Shown here: positions 45,940 through 57,247 of the stretch, piece after piece
How positions within the stretch are numbered: the stretch's first letter is position 1
Layout: each line of letters starts with the position of its first letter
Source: Ficedula albicollis
Taxonomy: Eukaryota > Chordata > Aves > Passeriformes > Muscicapidae
Direction: 5' to 3'
Length of the DNA stretch: 64,000 nucleotides
Assembly: GCF_000247815.1 (NCBI RefSeq)
Contig: NC_021674.1
Location: 28,770,901 to 28,834,900 of the forward strand
The notes under the pieces: generated by a model
Told to the model about the DNA's origin: nothing
Databases searched by the model: none
The model's input: the letters and a program-made list of their open reading frames with translations, nothing else
Program-made: the position numbers and the translations under genes

Positions 45940-46410
45940 TCCGGCTCGGCCCCCCACCCCAGCACACACTGAACCTGGGCTTGCTTGTATGAACTTGAAG
46001 ACTTGCAGTACTGAAATGCATGCCTTACCTCGGGATGCACTAGGATCAGAATGCTCAAAAAGCCTGCAGCCTGCTTAGTCCTCCAAGACTGGGTTTTTTA
46101 AATCACACAGGAAAAGAACAAGTTATTCACTTTTTAAAATTATCTTTCTATTTCTTTTTTTCTCCTTTCCTTTTTTTTGGTGCTTGGATATTACTGAACA
46201 AGGAGTCTCAGGGATTGACACGCTCGGACTTCACTGAATCAGGCTGCATCTGACAAACAATCTTGTCTGCATTTTGGTGTGCTAGAGATCAACTGGGATT
46301 TTTCTGATTCTATTTTCTTTTGAAAAAAAGGATGCATGGAATAGAAAGAAGGTCTAAGTGCCTGTCTGAGACTGTTTTACCAAACCTGGGATAAATGTTA
46401 CTTCTCAAAG
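45940..46410 (+). other. Candidate 5' exon with uORF, start codon and donor
   Basis: A strong polypyrimidine acceptor (CTGCCTCTCTCCCCCCGCAG, ending 45939) opens a 471-bp segment that closes on CTCAAAG followed by the consensus donor GTAAGTGC (GT at 46411-46412). Near its 3' end a 20-codon upstream ORF (ATG 46332, TAA 46392-46394) is followed immediately by another ATG (46395-46397). That second ATG would encode Met-Leu-Leu-Leu-Lys before the donor, in phase 1. The segment could be an internal 5' exon, or a first exon if transcription begins inside it. I cannot name a gene from five residues. Everything beyond the signals themselves is inference. Confidence 0.3.
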
Positions 46411-48633
46411 GTAAGTGCAAGGTTTTTTTCCTATGTATATATGTACTGTGTAGTTTAACAGAAACTATATATAGATATGTACCCAAAACATTTTATAGAC
46501 AGCTGCCTCTGATGGCAAAAAATGTCTCAGTCGTGCATCTTAAAGCATTTGGAGAAACATATAACTTTACCTCCCATTTTCATGTTAGCTTAGATAGGAT
46601 TTTTCATGTAGCTTAATGGATCTCAGTTTGGTTTCTGCCTCTCATGGTATGAAAAGGCACCTCAAAACCAGTCTTTTTAAGAGTCGATAGGAATTTTTAT
46701 GATAATCCTTAAACAGGAATGGAAAGATGCTTAAAAGAAAGGATAGTAATTTGGTTTCTAATAAAGGAAGAATTGAGGAATAGAGTAAAGCTGTGAAAGC
46801 AGTTTCAGCTTTCTGAGGAATTAGTAAGTCCTACAAAGCTTAGGAAGAACTTTGCTGGACAGATCAACTCTGCTGTGTATAAAACCAGAGGGTAAAAGTG
46901 TGAGAACCCTGGCAAATGTCATTTGAAGAAACAGAAGGCATAGGAACAGCTAGAGAAGGGAAGGCAGTGAGGGATGTGGAGGGGCACTGGGCACCCAGTT
47001 CAGTGCCTGCTGTCGCAGACAGAGGGTTTGTTCTTGGTAGGGCGATGCCACTGGTGATGGGTGCCCAGAACTGGCCAGGTGGGCATGTGGGGGATGGGGT
47101 ACACAAACAGGTATCTGCTATGTCATGTCTGTCTGACGTCAGCAGACATATATGCTCTCAGCAAGACTAAATGTACTGAGAATTGGGGTGGGGGAAGCAT
47201 CTAAGTGGCAGCACAGCACCAGATACAGCAAAATGGAAACTGAGTCTCTGACTTGGGCATATGCAGATGTTTGGCACACAAAGCAAGTGCATGACTGAAT
47301 AAAAGAAAGGAACTGATGGGGTAAGAGAAATTGGCAGTGAAGTCAACAAGTCCCAGCACGGTAGATCAGTAACTGGAAATGTAAAATGGTCAGTTGAGGT
47401 AGTCTATATAAGGAAGGGTTCTTGAACTGGGTAACTCCTACCTACACAGAAGAGACAAATAATAGTGATTTAAAGCAAGAATATTTTTTTCTTTTCAGAC
47501 TGCCTGATCTAGTATTTTTGGGCAGTGCCATGCAGATATTAAGAGGAATAAGGTTTATCTATTCCATCTTTGTGATTACCATGACAGAAAAACTCTTTTG
47601 ATGAGAAGAGAGAGGGAAACAGTAAGTGTCGTTTCAGTCTATAAAGTCACAGTTAATTAAATTGACATCTCTTAACTTTATAATACAATGTTCAGCATGG
47701 GTAAGTCCAGCAGCACAATTGCCATGGGGATTTTCTGTTCTCCCAGAAAGAGGAAACGTTCCCATGCAGGGGATCAATTTCTTATTGGACCTTGCTGTGT
47801 ACAGAGGCTGTACTAAGGCAAATTTAGGCTTGTGATGAGAAAGAAGAGAGACAAAGAATTACTTCCACTCTTGCCGTGTTTCAGGCTGGTTGCAGTCTCC
47901 CTGTTTACAGCCTGCCGTGTGTCAGTGGTGAGTTTGCATTGCCCACAGATCACCACTTGAGCTCAACAGAGTGCTTCTGGTGCGCGCCCTGCTCGGAGCT
48001 GCCGCGCCGCAGCAGCGCGAACAAGGGCTCCAGACCTTCCCTGGAACTGCTTCTAATTCTCAGGGAGAGAGGGGGTGCAGAAAATAAGCAATGCCAGGAA
48101 ACAGTTAGCAAAAATTCGTGCTGAACCAAGCTATTTTAACCCAAGAAACCCAGCAAAGATTTGCATCGCCTCTTGGATCAGAGGCAGTGTCTGATGTGCT
48201 CTCCCAGCACAGCTCTGGTTTCTTTAGGGTGGCTCTGGACCAGGTGTCCCCAGTATCTGGCTGTGTAGGGCACTGGCACGCAGGCAAGCTGGCTCCCCTT
48301 GGTGCACCCTAGGGGCTGAGAAATGGGACCCAGTCTCAGAGCCCCTGTTTGCTGCTGCCCTCTCTGCCCCGTGCTACACTTCTCAGCTTCTTGCTTAAAT
48401 TTGAAATTGGGCCATTACTGACCATTCTTCCTAATGGGAAGTACGAATGGCATGTGTAGCCTTTCCCCCTAGCCTCCCCTCTGCCTGCTGCTCGGGTGGA
48501 CCCGAGCTGGCAGCTCCCAGCAATCCCAGTCAGAGTGCTTCTGCTCCCCTCTTTGCTGAGGAATCTGACCACTGACTCCAGTTTGCAATGTAATGATTAG
48601 AGACCCACCTGATCCACCCCCTCCCCCCACTCC
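46411..48633. other. Non-coding stretch with one CpG cluster
   Basis: Follows the candidate donor and would be intron if that exon is real. It is mostly unique sequence with a GC-richer patch at about 46960-47110 and a small dense CpG cluster at 47981-48020. No open frame is recognisable. Confidence 0.5.
47981..48020. promoter_or_regulatory. Small CpG cluster
   Basis: Eight CpG dinucleotides fall in about 40 bp (TGCGCGCCCTGCTCGG and GCCGCGCCGCAGCAGCGCGA). It is far too short for a formal CpG island but is the densest CpG spot in the window. It might be a remnant of a GC-rich element, a small exon or a promoter fragment. I see no clear splice or TATA signals that decide this. Confidence 0.3.
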
Positions 48634-48702
48634 TTTTTTTTTTTTTTTTTTTTTTTTTTTTGTTTTTTTTGGGCTTTTTTTTTTTTTTTTTTTTTTTTTT
48701 TT
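48634..48702. repeat. Poly-T tract with sparse G
   Basis: T28, a single G, T8, GGGC and then T28 follow directly after a C-rich stretch (CCCCCTCCCCCCACTCC). The polylysine and polyphenylalanine frames are artefacts. It could be the poly-A tail of a reverse-strand retro-insertion, but no element body is recognisable on the expected side. Confidence 0.85.
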
Positions 48703-49000
48703 GGTACTTGTGGGCAAAAAGCATAACGGGAGGCTGATTCAAAATTATCGAGGTTTAACTGGCAGTAGGTGGGAATATTCTTCAAGTGACTTAACTCCCT
48801 GCTGAGGGGTTGTGGACTGAAAGCCCTTGAGGCTGCATTTGCTACCCACCCTCACAGAGGGGAGGGAGGGGATGATGACAGTGCCTGTTCACTCCCAAAT
48901 CCCACTTTGCATTGCTAATGCATTTCTGCCTTGACCTACAAAGATCACCTGTGGGAGAAGAGGGGTAATTTGTTCCAACTGTGTGCTCAGTCTGTTTTTT
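48703..49000. other. Short non-coding stretch
   Basis: Unique sequence between the poly-T tract and the 77-bp duplication. Nothing is recognisable in it. Confidence 0.5.
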
Positions 49001-49154
49001 TCTGGCCTGGGCACTCAGCCTTACTTTCTTCGTGTTTGTCCAAGTGTGCTGTCATGGTTTTTTTTTTTGTGGAGAGTTCTGGCCTGGGCACTCAGCCTTA
49101 CTTTCTTCATGTTTGTCCAAGTGTGCTGTCATGTATTTTTTTTTTTTTGTGTAG
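49001..49154. repeat. Tandem duplication, 77 bp x 2, each with poly-T
   Basis: The unit TCTGGCCTGGGCACTCAGCC with downstream sequence, ending in a poly-T and a GTGGAG/GTGTAG tail, is present twice with a period of 77 bp. The body differs at about one position (TTCGTG versus TTCATG), and the poly-T ends are a few bases different. There is no coding content. Confidence 0.93.
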
Positions 49155-49969
49155 AACCTAATTATCTCCTAGGTGCTGAACTGAAAAGCAGTAACACTCT
49201 TTTTGAAGGAAGATATCTGTGGCTCCTTCAAACCAGTCCAGATGACTCTGGAATTTACTGCCCCACACCAAATAGGCCATTGCTTGCATTCCCTTTTTCC
49301 CCTTTGCTTTTACCATGTAGAATTTGACTGAGGCCGTTAAGGATCTCACCAAGGGGCTGGGATTTACTCTGTGTCCAGAGGCCACATATGCTTGCAAGGG
49401 GCTGAACAGCTCCCAGTTATCAACTGAAACTTGTGACAAAAGACAAGGTTTCATCTGAGTGCACTGGAATAACAACAAACCCACAAATGACAAATCAGTG
49501 TGATGCAGTGCTGCAGTGAAGGGCCAGCTGTTTGTTACTCTCTGCCCAACCCAGCTTCACCTGGGAGGCACAGAGAGAGGAAAGCCTGTAAGTGACACTT
49601 TTTATTCTAGGAACTCCAAGTACCTCCTGCATGGGTCAATGATGAACCTTGGCATGAAATTAACGTATGTAAATATGTCATTAGAAGGCCCACAGTGATG
49701 TGACATGGAAAACTGGGGAAAGATTGTGTTATTTAGAAGCATTTCTGCATCCCTGGATCAGCGACTGTCACCCTACTTCAAGATATTTATATGACATTGT
49801 TGCTGATTTTTTCTCTCTTCCTGTAATTTTCTTTGTCTTACCCATGATATAGGTCTATGATTATATCCTCATCTTTATGGAAAAACATTGGTGGCAAATC
49901 TAGGATACCAACTTCAGCATATAAAATGAGCAGCAGCAGCAGTAAAAGTCAGAAAACGTCTTTTCAGTT
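49155..49969. other. Non-coding stretch, no gene recognised
   Basis: Unique sequence with a short GCAGCAGCAGCAG run at about 49930-49941. Frames are short and unrecognised. Confidence 0.5.
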
Positions 49970-50292
<323 letters not shown>

Positions 50293-53200
50293 GCTCATCT
50301 GAAAACATGGGAAAAAGGAAAAGACGTGCTGTCCGGGTCTGGCCCCGTGCAGAATCACTATTGACCTATATAGAAGGCAGAGCTGAGTGGGAGTTTTCCA
50401 GTATAAATGTTTTTGTTTTTTTGCAGGCAATAATATTTTTAACAGACAGAAACATGATTGGGAAATGGTCAATCTTACAAATTTCTTGACTAAAAAACTG
50501 TAGGGACAAAATTTCTAGAATACCTTATCTTACATTCTTTCTGGAAGATACATTTTATTTTTTCCTTCCAGTTCATGCATTTTGTATGAAAACTGAAAAT
50601 AATTCGCATGAAACTTGATCATAAAATCCCATTTTGCTAAAAGACAAGCAAATCTGTGAGTTGGACTGGAATTAAACATTTCTGGCTCATTGCCCCATAC
50701 CTTCAGTTTGGGACAAGGAAACTGTAGACATCGTCATTCTGACGCCAGGGACCAGAAAACTTTTGCCTGCCAAGCCTTACCTGGAAACAAATTTATTTCA
50801 CCCAAAGGGATTATTCCAGGGGTATCTTGGCAACAAGTGCTGTGAAGTATCAAGGCCTCTGAGAGGTTGCTCTTGAAATCATTTCTCCAGCTATGGAAAA
50901 CTTATGCACTGAGAGGATACAGCAGTTGAAAAACAGCAGGTAGGAGGGGATAACTGCAGCAATAATATAAGCAGCATTATAATATAATGGAGCATTTAGG
51001 AGGCTTCTGCTAATCACACCTCAGGAAGAAACAGGTCTCTAATCCTCTGGCAGATCTGCTGCCACTGTGGGTTATGGAAAGAGGTGAGATAAGGAGAGGG
51101 TCCTGGAATAGCAATAAATCCAGGGTCCTGGACAATGGTTGGTCAGAAGGTGGGAGGTAGGGCTGGTGCATCCCAGTGCATAGCAAGGCAGGTCCTGAGC
51201 AGAACAGAAGCTGGATTAAGGATAAAATCAGCAGAAAGCACACGATGTGCTGAAAGCATCACGTCTATTTCAATAGAGCTAATGTTGCACTGAAAATCCT
51301 GGAAAGCACGTGTGTGGCACTGGTGCAGAAAATCACTGGTGTGACTCTTCCTGAAGCCAGAAGAGGTAGGGCATAGATCTTTATGTGCAGGACTCAGACA
51401 AATTGCTGCAGTTGTCCAGTTGGGACTGTAGAGTTTGAGCTGACTTGGCTGGGAGAAGGAAGGGCTATGAAAAACCTACATCTAATCAAGTCACGTGGAT
51501 TGTGGTGACCAGGCACGATTGAGGTTGGAGGAAATAGATGCATTGGTGGAGAAGTAAGGAATTTTTTCTCTTCTGCCTTTAGAGGAGCAATTTGCTTTAA
51601 CAGGCTGAGGAGTAAGGGGCCTCAAAATGGCACCAGTTACCAAGAGCCCTTAGCCATTCTTTTGTCATGTCTAAGCTTCTCAGAAAAGCTTCAGTATACA
51701 TGTCTGTCAGAATGAGTAATCCTCCTTTTGTTCGAGTCTAAAGATAAAAACTAAGAACAGGAAAGGAAAAGAGGATGTCTTAAACATGCCACATCCTCTG
51801 CTGCAGTGGCAGGATGGATAGGCTGTGATATCAGCAAGAATGCAGCACCTGTATGGGTGCAAGAAAGGAAGAGCTGTCTGTAGCAGGATTTATATTAGAT
51901 CCCTCAGTTAACAGACTTTAAAAATCTATCTGCCCTTTCAGTACAGAATGAAAACAATGAGCAGTCAAATGGCAAAAGGAAAAGTCGAGAGAAAAAAGTG
52001 CCTGTCATGGCTTGTTCAGCATTCCCTGTCTGGTTTAAAAGTAGCCAACAACAAATGTCTGTCTCCTTAGAGATAAATATCAAACCTTCCCAATCATTTC
52101 AGCTGACATTTGGTCTCATTCCCTTTGTGAATATTCCTGTGAACTGGTAAACATGTGATATTTAGAAAGCTCTGCATGGTCTGAGTGTGAAACAAATGCA
52201 CTAAACTAAGAAAGAAAAAGGCCAAACTGTATTGATAGAAAATAAATTATCTTGACTGAGACCATTTTGTTGGTTTCCTAAATTGAGGAGTAGTTGGCAT
52301 TTTGTATGAGTTATCTTCAGTGTAAGTGAATGTTATCACTGCTGCTGGCAGATATTTACTGTACATTGGTTTTTAAATAAGGGTACAACATTGATTACTT
52401 GCTCTCCAAACTATTGACTGTACCTTCTCCCTGTTGTCAGGTCAGATAACTTATCTCCTCTGGAAATATTCAGTAGAAAAATGGGAAAATGTGTTTGTTC
52501 CCAGAAACTCTCATGGAGAAGAGGATCAAGTGGTTTTGTTTTTTTCCTGGTTTGGGTTTGTTGTGCTTTTTGGTTTTTTGTTTGTTTGTTTGTTTTTTGT
52601 TTGGTTTGGTCTTTTTTTTTTTGTTTAGCTTTTTTTTTTTTTTGAAAGCTGCATATAATCAAAATATCTTGTAATTATCCCTGAAAATTGACAAATTCCT
52701 CTGTGAGATATGTGAGTATTCACTAATCCCATTTCACATGACCAAGTAGCCCAATGAGCCATTAATGCTTCAATTGACACCCACTTTGGAAGGACAGTGT
52801 GACCTTTCCTCATTAGCACAGCTACATCTTCTGTTCAGGGCCCACAGATGCATTTTGACAATGAAACCTTCTTGAGATGAGGGGGAAAGCTCTTTCATGG
52901 ACTTCACAGTCATACTGTGTGCCCAGGAGCCTTACAGAGGATGAGCTTCCCCCTGTCCATGGTTCCCATCACCCTACCCTGACTGGGCCTCTGGCTGGTG
53001 GGAGAAGTTTCAGGGGCATCAATTAATAATGTTTTCTGCCAGATTCAGGGGTGGGTGACAGCAGCTTCACGTGAACTGGAGAGAATTGGTCACTGGCAGA
53101 GAGTCGGGGCAGAGAAGCTGAAACTCAGCCTGATGGATATCCATGAGAGCAAATACCCTGAGAGCAAAGGGAGTAACATTGGGAGAAAAACTGCAGAAAC

Positions 53201-53678
53201 TTGGGTAGGATGATGGGGAAGACAGAGAGGAAAATCAGCTGTGGTGAAGCTAAGAAGATGTTTCTGTCTCTTCACTTATTTGCATGACCCATTTTGCCAC
53301 TGAGACAGAGTACCAGGCTAGGCTAAAGACAGACTTATGATGAGGGTCTTTGGTCACACTGTGCATAGCTGATACCTCTCTCAGCCACTTGAGGTAGTTT
53401 TATTTTTCCCATATAACCTGTTTTAGCCTTTTGGTGAACATGAGAAAATGTACTCAAGCCCTTTGTTCATTTGTTTCTGTTGTCTCACTCTGTAACCTCC
53501 CTGCATCAGTGTGTTGAACAAAGCAGCTTTTTCTGTACTTTTCCTCAGGACTGAACCCAAAGAGTTTCTTATCATCAGCTAATACTCATAACCACTCAAT
53601 TCCTAATAGAACCTAGCAACAAGCTTTCAAGTTAGTGTGAGAGATCCTCTAAAATATACCAGGTCCCTCTTCTTATGA
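50293..53678. other. Non-coding stretch, no gene recognised
   Basis: Mostly single-copy sequence. A T/G-rich tract with GTTT and poly-T runs lies at about 52535-52643. No recognisable protein, RNA gene or mobile element was found. Confidence 0.55.
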
Positions 53679-53863
53679 TATCTTTTCCAGAGACAGTGCA
53701 ACTGATGGGCTGAGATCTTTCCCTTTTGTGCTGGATATCTATTGGCTGTATCTTTTCCAGAGACAGTGCAACTGATGGGCTAAGATCTTTTCCTTTTGTG
53801 CTGGATATCTATTGGCTGCGGGCTGAGATCTTTCCCTTTTGTGCTGGATATCTATTGGCTGTA
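53679..53863. repeat. Tandem duplication, 70 bp x 2 plus 44-bp partial
   Basis: The unit starting TATCTTTTCCAGAGACAGTG is repeated with a period of 70 bp. A third, 5'-truncated copy starts at GGGCTGAGATCTTTCCC (53820) and runs to about 53863. The third copy shares the GGGCTGAGATCTTTCCC variant with copy 1 and not the GGGCTAAGATCTTTTCC variant of copy 2. It therefore probably derives from copy 1. Confidence 0.93.
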
Positions 53864-56379
53864 TTTCATGATCATCTTAGTATTTTTATTTACATCTTTT
53901 AAAACTTTTAAATTTGTGTAATGCTATGGGCAGCAAAACAAAGGTCTGTGATGACCTTGTGGGTCTGTGTCTCACAAAACCTCACTACATTTGAATTGTG
54001 CCAAGAAAGGCAAGAAATCCATCCTCCTGTAGGAAGGCTGAGATGGGATATGGTGAATTTCTGTGCACTGGTGACTTCTATCCTATGTCAGTGTCCTACT
54101 GCAGAATGGAAAAATCAAAGTTATGCCACATTCTATCTCAACTATGGGATTTGCATTTAAAAATAAATAATGCCCTCGGGCCAAGTAACAGCTGCTGCAG
54201 TTCTTTCCAGCACAGCTCATTGATCTTGTCCTCTCGTTTGACATATCCTGCTACTCCCATGGTGCTGGAGTTAGCATTAAATCAGAGAGATCATGTAGTG
54301 ACCTAACTGAAACTGAGACCTAATTGGGGTAGACTTTGCATGCAGATCCTTACACCCCCATCTCACCACACAGTGGAGAAAGACTTGAGAACAGTCTTTG
54401 TTAGGCTGTGCTCTCTCTTTCTAGTTCTTGCAATGGTTTTTTCTGCTTATTTTATGTTAGTCTAACCATCTTCACTTTAAGGAATTGTTTTCAACTTTTT
54501 TTTTTAATAGCAGGTGTTGTTTTGTCATGAAATGGTGATGAGCTTAATACATATGTTAAAACTACAGTATTCCACAAAAGTCCTGCTATAGAAATCAAGT
54601 ATCTTTTAGGAGATCCTAAATAAAAAGCTTAGTACATGATGTAATTTTCTCACAATCATTCCTCACATTTCTCACAATCATTCCTCTCTTTTCTTTATAT
54701 TGACAAGTACATGAAGAGCAAAAAAAGAACTCTGCAGCCAGCTGTTCTTCCTAAATATGTCTTGTCTTGCTAGCCCTGGTAAAAGGCAAATTGCACATTG
54801 AAACTTCATTTCTGCAGCAAATCAGGTCTGTTTCCAGAAGGATGCTTCTTCCGTCACAGAATTTCAAGATGGGAAGTGTTCCTGGGGTCTGTTCCTGCCC
54901 CAAGCTGATTATACCATGTTTGCAGAGACTTCAGTCATGGAGTGACAAAAACATTTAAGAGCAAAAGAACACAGTTTTGGACCTTTTCTTCCATTCTTTC
55001 CACACCTGATTAAACTTTCAAAGCCTTTCCAACATTTAAACAAAGCATTATCTGAGAACTGTTTGGAAAGAATATGGGATCTTAGATTGTCATTCTCAGA
55101 ATAATTTCCACTTTGTTTCAAAACAATCTCTCCTGTTGCTATACATTTCTTTTGTAACATATTTTCTGCTCCTTCTATTGTTGCATCCTTTTCTTGAAAA
55201 AAATGGTTTGTTTTCATTTCTGTAGTCTTACCAGGAACAAGAAAAAACCCAAAACATTTCCCTTGCCAACATACAGTTCTTTTTGTTAGATTCTGTCATA
55301 GAATAACAGATATTGCTGAATGCTTATAGGTCACCAAGTAGTAAAATCATATTTACTTCACACAAAAAAAGGATATTTGAGCTTACTGGTAGGCCTTTGT
55401 GAATTGATATTCAGGAGGAAGTTGATTCCTTATAATTCTGCTGATAAATGCTAAGCTTTGGGTGAGATTAACTGATATTGGTCACTGGGATTTCCATTAA
55501 TTTTTCTGAGATTGTTTGACTAGTGTGATATCCAAATGTCCATGCTTTCAGGTGTTTTAGTCATTCAGAGAAGCAGCAGTACCTTGGGATGAGATAAAAA
55601 ATAAAGCAATAAATAAATAATAACAAACATTTTTTTGAAATTGGTACTTCTAACCACCATTAAAAATTAATAAAAATAAAATGTTGAATGTATCACAGTA
55701 AGTGCATTTTAAAATTGATATCCACTAAATCCTGGCATTGCACAGGAGAAAGTAATGGCAGTACCAGCCCCTTTGACTTACATGTGTATTAAAATATTTT
55801 TATTTATTTGCAGGAAAAACTATGGAGGGAAGCATACCCTTTCAAATATGGCTTTGGTCTTAAAGACAGAGTAGGCCTGCAAGAAACAGTGTGTGCAAGA
55901 CTTAGTAAGGTTTGCAAAAGCCCAGAGTTGAGTGCAAAGGAAAAGGGAAAACAACTTTCAATTTGCTTAATTTTGGAAAGGTTTTTCCCCTTTTGTACAT
56001 TATGTCACTTCCAAAATGGAAATGGTAATTTGAAATTAAATGCTTGGGTAATTATGTTTCCATTTCTGATTTACTAAATGTTTTTGGAAAGGTGAAATGA
56101 GTCCAACTGAAACAAAGGGTTTGACTAAAAAAAAGGGCAAGTCAGCTCAAAAAATGTATGTTTGATTATTTTTGATCCCTTTTAATTCCATTTTTGAAAT
56201 AATTAAACATGTATACATATGGGTACATATGTTAGATGCATTCTTGGCCATAGGTATAAACTTTGCTTTTCACTTCTGCCTTTGTGATGGGAGATAATGG
56301 TAACGTATGTCAGAGACCTAGCAGTACTGATGTTTGTGGAGTGTTTCTAGACTAGTGAAGACAAAGGATCCACTCAGGG
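53864..56379. other. Non-coding stretch, no gene recognised
   Basis: AT-rich sequence with a 22-bp doublet (TTTCTCACAATCATTCCTCA) at 54646-54686 and AATAAAT-type low complexity near 55600-55680. No gene or RNA was recognised. Confidence 0.55.
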
Positions 56380-57247
56380 GAGCAGCTGTGTCAACAAAAG
56401 GAGCTGGTGAAGAATTTCCAGTCAGCCTGGGATGTGGACAAGCTCGAGAAGTGGCCCACAGGAGTCTCATGAGGTTTAACAGGACCAGGTGCTGGTGCTG
56501 CACCTGGAATGGAGCAACCCTGGTATGAACACAGGCTGGGGAATGAACAGATCAAGAGCAGCCCTGGGGAGAAGGACTTGGGGGTGCTGGTGGGTGAGAG
56601 GCTGGACATGACCCAGCCATGGGCACTCCCAGCCCAGAGAGCCAAACGTGTCCTGGGCTGCACCCAGAGCAGCGTGGGCAGCAGGGCAGGGAGGGGACTC
56701 TGCCCCTCTGCTCTGCCCTGGTGAGACCCAGCTGGAACCCTGCATCCAGCCCTGGGGGCCCAGCTCAGGAGGGAGAGAGTCCTGCTGGAGAGAGTCCAGA
56801 GGAGGTAATCAAATTGACTAGAGGAAGGAGTGCTTCTCCTGTGAGGGAAGGTTGAGAGAACTGGGGTTGTTCAGCCTGGAAAAGAGAAGGTTTCAGGAGG
56901 ACATGGCTGTGGTCTTCCAGTACCTGATGGGAATCTACAGGAAAGATGGAGAGGGACTTTTCACAAGGCTAGAAAGTGACAGGAGAAGGGAAAATGGCTT
57001 CAAACCGAGAGAGGGCTGGTTAGGCTTAGATACTAGGAAAAAAATTCTTCCCTGTGAGCATGGTGAAGCAGTGGAACAAGCTGTCCAGAGAAAAAGTGGA
57101 TGCCCCACCCCTGGAATTGTTCAAGACCAGTTTGGATGGGGTTTTGAACAACCTGGTCTAGTGGAATTCTCTCTGTCCGTGGCAGGGGCTTGGAGCTAGC
57201 TGATCTCTAAGGTCCCTTCCAACCTAAACCATTCTATGATTCTATGA
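56380..57247 (+). mobile_element. CR1 LINE, 5'-truncated copy with ORF2 remnant
   Basis: CR1 is a non-LTR retrotransposon whose ORF2 protein carries endonuclease and reverse transcriptase. This copy keeps only the last part of ORF2 and the 3' tail. The forward frames carry recognisable pieces in order: EKDLGVLVGERLDM (from about 56569), RAKRVLGC, SALVRP, then RELGLFSLEKRRF and FQYLMG, with GEGLFTR and the TRKKILP region. They fall in three different frames, so at least two frameshifts separate them, besides substitutions. The element ends with CTCTAAGGTCCCTTCC and AACCTAAACCATTCTATG, then the ATTCTATGA repeats that mark CR1 insertions. The upstream start is approximate. It is dead as a coding element and is the clearest avian marker in the window. 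Confidence 0.92.

Noticed and set aside
49930..49942. CAG triplet run
   Set aside because: Only four units, not in a recognisable gene; too short to be of note.
55808..56077. 89-codon frame preceded by a TTTGCAG acceptor-like word
   Set aside because: There is no donor in a sensible position, its second half turns into an AT-rich low-quality translation, and no family is recognised.
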